A stretch of 6,136 bases of DNA from Endomicrobium sp. (lineage in GTDB: Bacteria; Elusimicrobiota; Endomicrobiia; Endomicrobiales; Endomicrobiaceae). The notes below the pieces were generated by a model. That model was not told the DNA's origin. It ran no database searches and saw only the letters and a list, made by a program, of their open reading frames with translations. Shown here in pieces: positions 1 to 5,685 of the stretch. The stretch is taken from positions 1 to 6,136 of the forward strand of contig JAISRM010000165.1 in the NCBI GenBank assembly GCA_031273645.1, read 5' to 3'. The position numbers were made by a program, and so were the translations under genes. Every line of letters starts with the position of its first letter. Position 1 is the stretch's first letter.

Positions 1-165
1 TCCCATGAAAATGGGAATCCACGTTTACTAAAAATTCTTTTTACACCCGATAGAGACATTCGGGCGCAGGCTGCTTAGGAAGAAAAGATCATTAAGTTTT
101 TAAAAGAAATAATGTTAGAAACTGTATTAATATTAAAAATGGATTCCCATTTTCATGGCAATGAC
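1..165. repeat. Mosaic intergenic repeat element, left copy, bounded by two palindromes
   Basis: A non-coding element begins with a hairpin at 1-16 (stem tcccat/atggga, loop gaaa) and ends with the related palindrome at 143-162 (attccc, 8 nt, ggcaat, one mismatch from perfect). Two internal blocks recur in inverted orientation in the right flank: 13-44 matches the reverse complement of 6041-6072 at 31 of 32 positions, and 102-148 matches the reverse complement of 5957-6003 at 44 of 47. The stretch between them (45-101) is unrelated to its right-hand counterpart and holds its own small hairpin (cccga at 46-50, tcggg at 60-64). A conserved frame with a variable middle, edged by ATTCCC-N8-GGGAAT palindromes, resembles Neisseria intergenic mosaic elements in layout. 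Relatedness to those is not implied. No gene is visible here. Confidence 0.8.
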
Positions 166-346
166 AGACTCTTGAAGAAACAGACACTGTCCGTATCCCA
201 TAAAACAGGCGAAGCCTGTCCCATTTTCATGGGAATGACAGCGGCGGCGATTTCCATTTTCATGGCAATGACAGACCCTTGAAGAAATAGACACTGTCCG
301 TATCCCATAAAACAGGCGAAGCCTGTCCCATTTTCATGGGAATGAC
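143..346. repeat. Tandem duplication, two copies with 107-nt period
   Basis: Positions 143-239 and 250-346 are near-identical, differing at 3 of 97 positions by my alignment, and are separated by a short GCG-rich linker (240-249). Each copy contains a palindrome (attccc or atttcc followed by attttcatggcaat), a unique stretch, a short hairpin acaggc-gaa-gcctgt (205-219 in the first copy, 312-326 in the second), and a second palindrome cccattttcatggg (220-233 and 327-340). The near identity suggests a recent duplication. The stretch is part of the gene-free region upstream of iorA and encodes nothing recognisable. Confidence 0.9.
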
Positions 347-403
347 GGACACAAATAAAACAGACATAGGCTGTGTTCCCATAAAGCAGGCGAAGCCTGC
401 CTG
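347..403. repeat. Palindromic repeat unit next to the iorA promoter
   Basis: This is the last repeat module before iorA. It contains aaaacagacataggctgtgt and then the hairpin gcaggc-gaa-gcctgc at 386-400, a GC-rich version of the acaggc-gaa-gcctgt hairpin in the upstream tandem copies. Its whole arrangement recurs inverted at 5828-5911 downstream of iorB. The hairpin ends only a few bases before the predicted -35 element of iorA, so it could insulate the gene from upstream transcription, although no T-run follows it on the + strand. Confidence 0.7.
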
Positions 404-407
404 CGAA

Positions 408-436
408 TTGCGAAAATAATTCAAATTAGATAAAAT
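408..436 (+). promoter_or_regulatory. Putative sigma70-type promoter of iorA
   Basis: TTGCGA at 408-413 (4 of 6 to TTGACA) and TAAAAT at 431-436 (5 of 6 to TATAAT) are separated by exactly 17 nt. Transcription would start near 442-444, only a few bases before the ATG at 448, giving an almost leaderless mRNA. The hexamers are common in AT-rich DNA, so this is a prediction from consensus and spacing only. If correct, it excludes the in-frame TTG at 436 as the iorA start, because that codon overlaps the -10 element. Confidence 0.4.
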
Positions 437-447
437 TGGAAATTACC

Positions 448-2172
448 ATGAAAACAACACAATTATTGTCGGGAGACGAAGCGCTTGCCTGCGGCGCCTA
501 TGAAGCGGGTTTAAAGACGGCGGTTTCTTATCCGGGAACGCCGGCTACGGAAATTTTAGAGTATCTTGCCAGATTTGACGAAGTCAACGCGCAATGGGCG
601 GTAAACGAAAAAACCGCTTACGAAATAGCTTTAGGAGCCTCAATTGCTGGCGTAAGAAGCATATACTCTTCAAAACACGTGGGCTTAAACGTGGCGATGG
701 ATCCGCTTATGACGTCTTCTTATACCGGCGTTAACGCGGGCTTTATCGTTGTCGTTTCAGACGACCCTCAGCTTGCTTCTTCGCAAAACGAGCAGGACAA
801 CAGGCTGATAGCAAAATTTTCAAAACTGCCCATGCTTGAACCTTCAAGCCCCGCCGAAGCTTATAAAATGGCTAAAACCGCTTTTGAAATAAGCGAACAA
901 TTTGATACGCCGGTAATAATCCGCTTAACTACAAGAGTTTCGCACACCAAAGAAAACGTTGAAACGGGAACGCGCAGAGAAATTGAAAACAAACCTTTTA
1001 CGCCCGACGCCGTCAAATACGTTATGGTGCCGGGTCATGCGTACAAAAAACATATTCAGCTTGAACAAAAACTTATAGATCTTCAAAAATACAGCGAAGA
1101 AAGCCCTTTAAATTTTGCCCAATACAACGACAAATCCGTAGGAATAATAGCTTCCGGAGTTTCTTATTTATACGCAAAAGAAGTAATGCCCGACGCGTCA
1201 TTTTTAAAAATAGGATTTTCATATCCGTTTCCCGATAAGAAAATTGCAGATTTTGCAAAAGAGGTTAAAGAACTTTACGTTATAGAAGAGCTTGAACCGT
1301 TTATGGAAGAACATCTTTTGCAGTTAGGAATTAAAGCAAAAGCCAAAGACATAACTTACCGCATAGGAGAACTTACTCCTTCTTTGGTGAGAGACATCAT
1401 AGCCGGCAAGAAAAAAGTTGAAAAACCTTCGGGAGCAAGAAAACCGGTTTTATGTCCGGGCTGTTCGCATCGTCCTATTTTTACGGCTCTTAAAAAACTT
1501 AAAGCCATAGTTGCCGGCGATATAGGCTGTTACACGCTGGGCGCGTTAAAACCTCTTGAAGCGCTGCACACTACCGTATGCATGGGCGCAAGCGTAACTA
1601 TAATGCAAAGCTTTTCAAAAATTTTGGGGCATGATAAAACGGTAGGCATTATCGGCGACTCCACTTTTGCGCATTCGGGCATTACGGGTTTAGTTGACGC
1701 GGCTTACAATAACACAAAAGGTCTTCTTATAATTTCCGATAATTCAAACACCGCAATGACAGGCAGCCAGCCAAACCCTTCAACCGGCATCGACGCCAAA
1801 GGCAAGCCCACAAAACAACTTATATTAGAAGATATATGCAAAACCTGCGGCGCAGACAATGTTGAAGTTATCAACCCTTTTGACGACAATTTGCAGGGAA
1901 AAATAAAAGAGCTTATGGAAAAAGACGCGCTGTCGGTTTTAATCGCAAGGTTTCCGTGCAGAATGAGAGAAAGAAACAAAGCTTTAGTGCCGCAATTCAA
2001 GCCTGAAAAGTGCGTATTGTGCGGAGCGTGCATACAAATAGATTGTCCCGCCGTCTATAAAAACAGCGAAGGAAAAATTACGCACGACGCATTCTTATGC
2101 AACGGCTGCAATGTTTGCGCAAATTCATGTAAGTTTGGCGCGCTGACTAAACAAAAAACGGAAAATGTATGA
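448..2172 (+). CDS. iorA: Indolepyruvate ferredoxin oxidoreductase, alpha subunit
   Basis: IorA is the large, cytoplasmic subunit of an oxygen-sensitive enzyme that oxidatively decarboxylates aryl pyruvates (from Trp, Phe and Tyr transamination) to acyl-CoA, using thiamine diphosphate and reducing ferredoxin. At 574 aa it is within the family range and looks full length. The N-terminal pyrimidine-type domain has SYPGTPATE (27-35). The TPP half starts with CPGCSHRP (336-343) and carries GDIGCYTLGA (357-366) and the GDS TPP/metal-binding segment (403-405), followed by DNSNTAMTG. The C-terminus holds two 4Fe-4S motifs: C522, C525, C528, C533 (CX2CX2CX4CP, typical of IorA) and C551, C554, C557, C561, where the usual proline after the last cysteine is lysine. 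I chose ATG 448 over TTG 436: homologues start like MKTTQLLSGDEA, GGA at 438-440 gives a weak ribosome site 7 nt upstream, and the -10 box covers 436. Its stop overlaps the next start (ATGA). Unusually, iorB is not adjacent but about 3 kb downstream. Confidence 0.96.
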   Translation: MKTTQLLSGDEALACGAYEAGLKTAVSYPGTPATEILEYLARFDEVNAQWAVNEKTAYEIALGASIAGVRSIYSSKHVGLNVAMDPLMTSSYTGVNAGFIVVVSDDPQLASSQNEQDNRLIAKFSKLPMLEPSSPAEAYKMAKTAFEISEQFDTPVIIRLTTRVSHTKENVETGTRREIENKPFTPDAVKYVMVPGHAYKKHIQLEQKLIDLQKYSEESPLNFAQYNDKSVGIIASGVSYLYAKEVMPDASFLKIGFSYPFPDKKIADFAKEVKELYVIEELEPFMEEHLLQLGIKAKAKDITYRIGELTPSLVRDIIAGKKKVEKPSGARKPVLCPGCSHRPIFTALKKLKAIVAGDIGCYTLGALKPLEALHTTVCMGASVTIMQSFSKILGHDKTVGIIGDSTFAHSGITGLVDAAYNNTKGLLIISDNSNTAMTGSQPNPSTGIDAKGKPTKQLILEDICKTCGADNVEVINPFDDNLQGKIKELMEKDALSVLIARFPCRMRERNKALVPQFKPEKCVLCGACIQIDCPAVYKNSEGKITHDAFLCNGCNVCANSCKFGALTKQKTENV

Positions 2173-2465
2173 AAACAATGAAGAAGATGACAACGCTTGC
2201 GGCGCTTGCGCTTATCGGCATAGTTTTTTTGGCTGCGGGCTGCAGCAAAATTTTAGGCTCAGACAGGATCAGCAGAGCAAACTATGACCGCATAAGCGAA
2301 GGAATGACCATGCAGGAAGTTCGCGATATACTTGGAAGCCCCGATGAGACTTATTCAAGCGGCAATACTGATGCATGGACATACAGCGATCAGGCCGACA
2401 GAGAAATTATAGTTATAATGTTTGAAGATGGGCAAGTGCTTACTAAAAGCTGGTCAGACTATTAA
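2169..2465 (+). CDS. Small lipoprotein with BamE/SmpA-OmlA-like domain
   Basis: The 98-aa product has a signal peptide (MKTMKK, hydrophobic 10-21) and a lipobox LAAGC ending at Cys25, so it should be cleaved and lipid-anchored at C25, leaving about 74 residues in the periplasm. The mature part reads NYDRISEGMTMQEVRDILG, then PDE, WTYSD, and a final strand with FEDGQV and K. This is the pattern of the small BamE/SmpA/OmlA-type fold (NYxxIxxGMTxxEVxxILGxP, then W and FxDGxV). BamE supports beta-barrel assembly in the outer membrane, but many proteins with this fold have other or unknown roles, so only the fold is claimed. The start overlaps the iorA stop (ATGA at 2169-2172), with cggaaaa as a weak ribosome site, implying translational coupling. 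ATG 2178 is an alternative start that leaves the signal peptide intact. It has no obvious link to IOR chemistry. Confidence 0.8.
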   Translation: MKTMKKMTTLAALALIGIVFLAAGCSKILGSDRISRANYDRISEGMTMQEVRDILGSPDETYSSGNTDAWTYSDQADREIIVIMFEDGQVLTKSWSDY

Positions 2466-2472
2466 AATCAGC

Positions 2473-2502
2473 GCGCGCTGACGAATTTACAGGGAAAAAC
2501 TA
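2473..2502 (+). repeat. Leader repeat copy 1, includes the ribosome site of the next gene
   Basis: The sequence gcgcgctgacga, then tttacagggaaaaactaat, lies directly before the ATG at 2503 and supplies its ribosome site (aggga at 2491-2495, 7 nt before the start). A close relative lies before tcmP at 3395-3428 (gcgggctgacggc, tgtacag, aaaaaactaat). The shared stretch runs to about 30 nt with small gaps. Confidence 0.5.
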
Positions 2503-3339
2503 ATGGGCGTATTAGAAGACGCAAAAATCAAACAAGACCCGCGAATTTTTGAAATTCAAAGCAGAGCCGCGCAGTTATTGAATATCCCCATAAAAGTTTA
2601 TACAGACAAACCCGAGATAAATAAATTCGGCTTTTATAACGACAGCAAAGAAATAAGGTATAAGCGCTACTATAGTTATGTATTTGATGAAACAATCAGA
2701 AATACCTGCGTCTGCTTACCTAAACATGCGCTTAATTTAAATGACGATGCGCTCTTTGCTCTTATTGTAACCGAATCCATATACATGAACAGTTTGTTTT
2801 TAAGTCCGGAAAGGACAATTGGTTACCCTGCGCTCTGGAGCAAAACAACAATATTCTGCATTTTTGCATTGGCAGGTATAGGAGGTATTGCTTTCTATTA
2901 TAAGGGAACTTTTTATGATGAGAACCGTTCCGTATTAATACGATACATCGTATATTCATTTATATTATTAGCTATTATCGCTTCTAAATTTCTCAGTTCT
3001 AAAGGGACTGTCGGCTTGTATAGAAGAATAGTTTGCTGTATTTTTGCATTGGCGTGCGGCGCTTTCTTTGTTAAGGGGATTATTGATGGTTCTTATGAAT
3101 TAGCAGGGCGTATAGCATTTTTATTTGCATTATCAGCGTGCGTTTATATTTATATAAGAGAAAATTTTGCAAAAACGCTTTATGAATGCAAAGCGGATAA
3201 AATAACCGTTGAAAAAACAGGCAATGCGGCGGCTCTAATAGAGGCATTAAATTTTATGAAGCGTAACGAAACAAACAAAAATGCATTAAAAGTCATTGAA
3301 AAACGCATAAACGGCTTGAACAAAACATTTCAATTTTAA
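2503..3339 (+). CDS. Multi-pass membrane protein, degenerate M48-like (HtpX/Ste24-type) peptidase relative
   Basis: I do not recognise this 278-aa protein as a named family, but its layout matches M48 metallopeptidases with a lost active site. The N-terminal part (about 17-45) reads like the M48 lead-in (AAQLLNIPIKVYTDKPEINKF). LNDDALFALIVTESIY (78-94) sits where active members have DExxxxLAHExxH; here HExxH has become T90-E91-S92-I93-Y94, keeping only the glutamate. Four hydrophobic segments follow (about 114-134, 145-164, 175-190, 202-219). After them, LYECKADKITVEKTGNAAAL (226-245) fits the third-ligand region (E..AD...A..TG....L), with E228 in place of the zinc-ligand glutamate. Without both histidines it should not bind catalytic zinc, so a structural, binding or inhibitory role is more likely than proteolysis. 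The membrane pairs look internally duplicated. ATG 2503 has a good ribosome site (aggga, 7 nt upstream). It follows the lipoprotein by 37 nt. The M48 relation is an inference by eye. Confidence 0.75.
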   Translation: MGVLEDAKIKQDPRIFEIQSRAAQLLNIPIKVYTDKPEINKFGFYNDSKEIRYKRYYSYVFDETIRNTCVCLPKHALNLNDDALFALIVTESIYMNSLFLSPERTIGYPALWSKTTIFCIFALAGIGGIAFYYKGTFYDENRSVLIRYIVYSFILLAIIASKFLSSKGTVGLYRRIVCCIFALACGAFFVKGIIDGSYELAGRIAFLFALSACVYIYIRENFAKTLYECKADKITVEKTGNAAALIEALNFMKRNETNKNALKVIEKRINGLNKTFQF

Positions 3340-3394
3340 AATTTATAACAAAATAATTTATCGTTTTTATAAACTCTGTAAATGAAGAATTACC

Positions 3395-3428
3395 GCGGGC
3401 TGACGGCAAATGTACAGAAAAAACTAAT
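3395..3428 (+). repeat. Leader repeat copy 2, upstream of tcmP
   Basis: The sequence gcgggctgacggc, tgtacag, aaaaaactaat resembles 2473-2502, which precedes the membrane-protein gene. In this copy the position of the other gene's ATG is ATA and the ribosome site is weakened (acagaaa instead of acaggga), while the start used by tcmP lies further on at 3435. The 95-nt gap 3340-3434 that contains it is otherwise AT-rich, with no convincing promoter or terminator that I can see. Confidence 0.45.
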
Positions 3429-3434
3429 AAATAT

Positions 3435-3629
3435 ATGAAGACATTAAATTCCGCTTTATTAATATCAAATGCAGAGTATAAATATAAATTAAACAAAGCT
3501 TCCCAAGTTTTGCGCGAACCTATTGCTTCTTGGGGCGGGCAGTGGACAGAACAAAAACTTATAGCTTTTGAAAAATATGTTAACGCTTATCTTACTATTA
3601 TGAATAAAAACAGGGATAAGTATAATTGA
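3435..3629 (+). CDS. tcmP: Three-Cys-motif partner protein TcmP, N-terminal fragment
   Basis: This 64-aa reading frame is the beginning of a TcmP family protein. SWGGQWTEQKLIAFEKYVNAYLTIM (32-56) corresponds to the family's usual (F/W)GG-x-WTExKLxxLxKYLxAYxxxM segment, which in complete proteins is followed within some 10 residues by K-L-I-Y-x-D-A-F-A-G. Here the frame stops at TGA 3627-3629, and the continuation appears at once in another frame from 3626. Inserting one base at about 3625 would give a continuous reading ...KYN-LKLIYFDAFAG of about 323 residues. The fragment is too short to be functional by itself. ATG 3435 has only a poor ribosome site. This could be a true frameshift mutation, a sequencing or assembly error, or a two-piece gene with coupled translation. 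Confidence 0.8.
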   Translation: MKTLNSALLISNAEYKYKLNKASQVLREPIASWGGQWTEQKLIAFEKYVNAYLTIMNKNRDKYN

Positions 3630-4402
3630 AATTGATATATTTTGACGCCTTTGCAGGCAGCGGCGAGCAGCCTATAACGCAAAAAGCGCTCACAGACAAT
3701 TTATTGAGCGGTTGCATTGAACAAAATGAATTGTCGGTTTATAAAGGCGCGGCGGAAAGAGTTTTAAATATTTCTCAAAAAGGGTTTGATTATTATTATT
3801 TTATTGATAAAAATAAAAAGTCAAACGATACGCTTGCAAATAAATTAAAAACAAAATTCTCAAACCAAAAAGATAAATTGAACTTTCGCGCGGGCGACGC
3901 CAATGAATATATAAAAAAACTTGCAAGTACAATGAGCAGGAATAACAGGTTAAAAGCATTGGTGTTGTTAGACCCGTTTGGAATGCAAGTAAATTGGGAA
4001 TCTATATCGTCTTTGTCAAATACGAGCGTAGATTTATGGGTTTTAATTCCTACGGGAGTAGTTCTCAATAGGCTGCTTGATAAAAAATACAAGCTGGTCT
4101 ATATTGAAAAACTGATTTCTTTTTTCGGTTTAAACGAAGACGAAATACGCAAATATTTTTATATGCAGACAGAAGTGCAAACGCTCTTTGGAGAGGAAAG
4201 AAACATACAAAAAATTTCAGAGCCTATAAATAAAATTGCAAGTTTATATATTAAAAGATTAAAAACAATTTTTAAAGAGGTTTTAGATAAACCCCTTGAG
4301 ATGAAAAACAGTAAAAATGCGCCTATTTATCATTTTGCATTTGCTTCAAACAATAAAACTGCCAAAAAAATTGCAGCTGATATTGTAGGCAAAAAACAAT
4401 AA
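3626..4402 (+). CDS. tcmP: Three-Cys-motif partner protein TcmP, main part (methyltransferase-like fold)
   Basis: TcmP proteins are known mainly as regular gene neighbours of three-Cys proteins such as Gp37/Gp68, and that partner follows here 2 nt after the stop. The 258-aa frame carries a Rossmann methyltransferase-like series: YFDAFAGSG (5-13, like motif I), an acidic end of strand 2 (FID at 59-61), RAGDANEYI (88-96), and LLDPFGM (114-120, in the place of the DPPY/F motif of adenine methylases). The C-terminal NAPIYHFAFASNNKTAKKIA (231-250) is the conserved family end. Methylation has not been shown for this family as far as I know, so activity is an inference. The only in-frame start before DAFAG is TTG 3626, overlapping the stop of the N-terminal fragment (TTGA), with aggga at 3612-3616 as a possible ribosome site; a TAA at 3623-3625 blocks any upstream extension. 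Without the N-terminal piece the protein is probably incomplete. The gene is distinctly AT-rich compared with iorA. Confidence 0.88.
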   Translation: MKLIYFDAFAGSGEQPITQKALTDNLLSGCIEQNELSVYKGAAERVLNISQKGFDYYYFIDKNKKSNDTLANKLKTKFSNQKDKLNFRAGDANEYIKKLASTMSRNNRLKALVLLDPFGMQVNWESISSLSNTSVDLWVLIPTGVVLNRLLDKKYKLVYIEKLISFFGLNEDEIRKYFYMQTEVQTLFGEERNIQKISEPINKIASLYIKRLKTIFKEVLDKPLEMKNSKNAPIYHFAFASNNKTAKKIAADIVGKKQ

Positions 4403-4404
4403 AA

Positions 4405-5187
4405 ATGAAAACAACAAAGATAGAATGGACGGATAAAACTTGGAATCCTATTACCGGCTGCACCCAAATTTCACAAGGGTGCGCTAATTGTTATGCAAAA
4501 ACAATGGCTGTCCGTCTTTGCGCAATGGGGCAGTCAAAATACAAAAACGGATTCAATTTGACGCTGCATAAAAAAGTTCTGGAAGAACCTTTAATGTGGA
4601 AACGGCCGCATTCTATTTTTGTTTGTTCAATGAGCGATATATTCCATGAAAAAACGCCGTTTTCTTTTATTGATAAAATAATGAAAGTCATTTTGGACAC
4701 TCCTTGGCACAGATACCAAATATTGACAAAAAGAGCTGCAAGAATGGCAGAATATTTTCATAATACGGCTGTTCCCGGCAATGTTTGGCTTGGCGTAACC
4801 GTTGAAGCTAAATCTTCAAAAGAAAGAATAGACTATCTGCGCGCAATAAACGCGTCTGTGCGTTTTTTGTCCTGCGAACCTTTGTTAGAAGACATAGGAA
4901 CGCTTAATTTATATAATATTGATTGGGTGATTGTCGGCGGAGAAAGCGGACTAAAAGCCCGCCCGATGAAAAAAGAGTGGGTAACAGCGATAGAAGAGCA
5001 AGTCAATGCGCAAGGAGCGGCTTTTTTCTTTAAACAGTGGGGAACATGGGGAAGCGACGGCATTAAAAGAAATAAGCATTTAAACGGCAAGTTAATAAAC
5101 GGCAAAATTATTCAAAATTATCCAAAAAATTTTATAAATAAAGAAATATCCGGACAGATAAAACTTTTTAAAAATCCATACGTTTAA
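4405..5187 (+). CDS. Gp37/Gp68 (DUF5131) family three-Cys protein, radical-SAM-like
   Basis: The 260-aa protein has the family hallmark at its N-terminus: IEWTDKTWNPITGC, then S, GC, NCYA, giving C19, C26, C29 (CX6CX2C). The spacing differs from the CX3CX2C of classical radical SAM enzymes, but such three-Cys sets are thought to hold a 4Fe-4S cluster. Further conserved pieces are FVCSMSDIFHE (72-82), ILTKR (106-110), WLGVTVE (128-134), SCEPLL (156-161), WVIVGGESG (174-182), ARPM (185-188) and FFFKQWG (207-213), ending with the LNGK element (226-229). It is full length for the family and intact. The family is common in phages and scattered bacterial genomes, and its reaction is unknown to me. 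The start lies 2 nt after the tcmP stop with no clear ribosome site of its own, so translation is probably coupled to tcmP and the two proteins likely act together. Its stop lies 12 nt before iorB. Confidence 0.92.
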   Translation: MKTTKIEWTDKTWNPITGCTQISQGCANCYAKTMAVRLCAMGQSKYKNGFNLTLHKKVLEEPLMWKRPHSIFVCSMSDIFHEKTPFSFIDKIMKVILDTPWHRYQILTKRAARMAEYFHNTAVPGNVWLGVTVEAKSSKERIDYLRAINASVRFLSCEPLLEDIGTLNLYNIDWVIVGGESGLKARPMKKEWVTAIEEQVNAQGAAFFFKQWGTWGSDGIKRNKHLNGKLINGKIIQNYPKNFINKEISGQIKLFKNPYV

Positions 5188-5193
5188 AGGAAA
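5186..5193 (+). promoter_or_regulatory. Ribosome binding site of iorB
   Basis: AAAGGAAA overlaps the stop codon of the DUF5131 gene (TAA 5185-5187). The GGA core (5189-5191) is 8 nt before the iorB ATG. It is one of the best ribosome sites in the window and indicates that iorB is translated independently although it sits at the end of the inserted genes. Confidence 0.7.
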
Positions 5194-5199
5194 CTTTAT

Positions 5200-5685
5200 A
5201 TGCAGACAAATAACAAAACAACCAACATTTTATTTTGCGGGACGGGGGGGCAGGGGGTTTTAAAGGCGGCCGAGATTGTTTGTTTGGCTGCGCTTTACGA
5301 CGGGCATCATGTTAAAAAATCCGAAGTTCACGGTATGGCGCAGCGCGGCGGTTCGGTGGAAAGCCATGTGCGTTTTGGCGCGGCGGTATCTTCTCCTATC
5401 ATAGAAGAGGGCGCGGCGGATTTTTTAGTTCCTTTTTATAAAAGCGAGCGCGACCGGCTTGCTTTTTATCTTGCAAAAGACGGCGTCGATTTGCTTGAAA
5501 GTTTAAATTGCGCCGAAACAAATCTTGAAAATAAAAAGTTTATAAACACCTATATGTTAGGCGCATTGTCAAAACATTTAAATATAAGCAAAGAAAGCTG
5601 GCTGAAAGCGCTTGAAACCGGATTTAAAGGCAAATTTGTAGAAGAAAACAGAAAAATATTTTTAGAAGCTTCACAAAAAATATAA
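5200..5685 (+). CDS. iorB: Indolepyruvate ferredoxin oxidoreductase, beta subunit
   Basis: IorB is the small gamma-type subunit that joins IorA to complete the indolepyruvate:ferredoxin oxidoreductase. The glycine-rich start ILFCGTGGQGVL (10-21) and the signature SEVHGMAQRGGSVESHVRFG (41-60) are diagnostic of this subunit. ADFLVPFYKSERDRLAFYL (73-91) matches the next conserved part, and TYMLGALSKHLNI (117-129) the C-terminal domain. At 161 aa it is shorter than the roughly 190 aa usual in the family, and the shortage lies around 92-113, where most members have a longer loop between the two conserved blocks. All signature motifs are present, so the protein is probably functional but compact. 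ATG 5200 follows AAAGGAAA at proper distance. The gene is 12 nt downstream of the DUF5131 gene and is followed by hairpins and a terminator. Confidence 0.94.
   Translation: MQTNNKTTNILFCGTGGQGVLKAAEIVCLAALYDGHHVKKSEVHGMAQRGGSVESHVRFGAAVSSPIIEEGAADFLVPFYKSERDRLAFYLAKDGVDLLESLNCAETNLENKKFINTYMLGALSKHLNISKESWLKALETGFKGKFVEENRKIFLEASQKI

Noticed and set aside
46..64. Hairpin cccga/tcggg as a terminator of an upstream gene
   Set aside because: The stem has only 5 base pairs, the loop is 9 nt, and no T-run follows.
143..346. CRISPR array
   Set aside because: There are only two direct copies of about 97 nt with internal palindromes and no unique spacers of constant length; no cas gene is present.
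436..447. TTG at 436 as the iorA start
   Set aside because: It overlaps the predicted -10 element, adds four non-conserved residues, and has no ribosome site. ATG 448 gives the usual family N-terminus.
1704..2033. Minus-strand open frame of 109 codons opposite iorA
   Set aside because: It is a shadow of the TPP-binding half of iorA, whose + strand frame carries clear family motifs over the whole stretch.
3340..3394. Promoter or terminator between the M48-like gene and tcmP
   Set aside because: The stretch is AT-rich with several TATAAA-like words, but no -35/-10 pair of proper spacing and no stem with a T-run is convincing.
3603..3629. Programmed -1 ribosomal frameshift joining the tcmP fragments
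   Set aside because: The heptamer t-aaa-aac is not canonical, and a TAA in the destination frame at 3623-3625 would stop any ribosome that slipped before it, leaving only two codons without a slippery sequence.
448..4416. Identical 12 nt atgaaaacaaca at the starts of iorA and the DUF5131 gene
   Set aside because: A-rich codons after the start are common and aid initiation, and the sequences diverge immediately afterwards, so shared origin is not supported.
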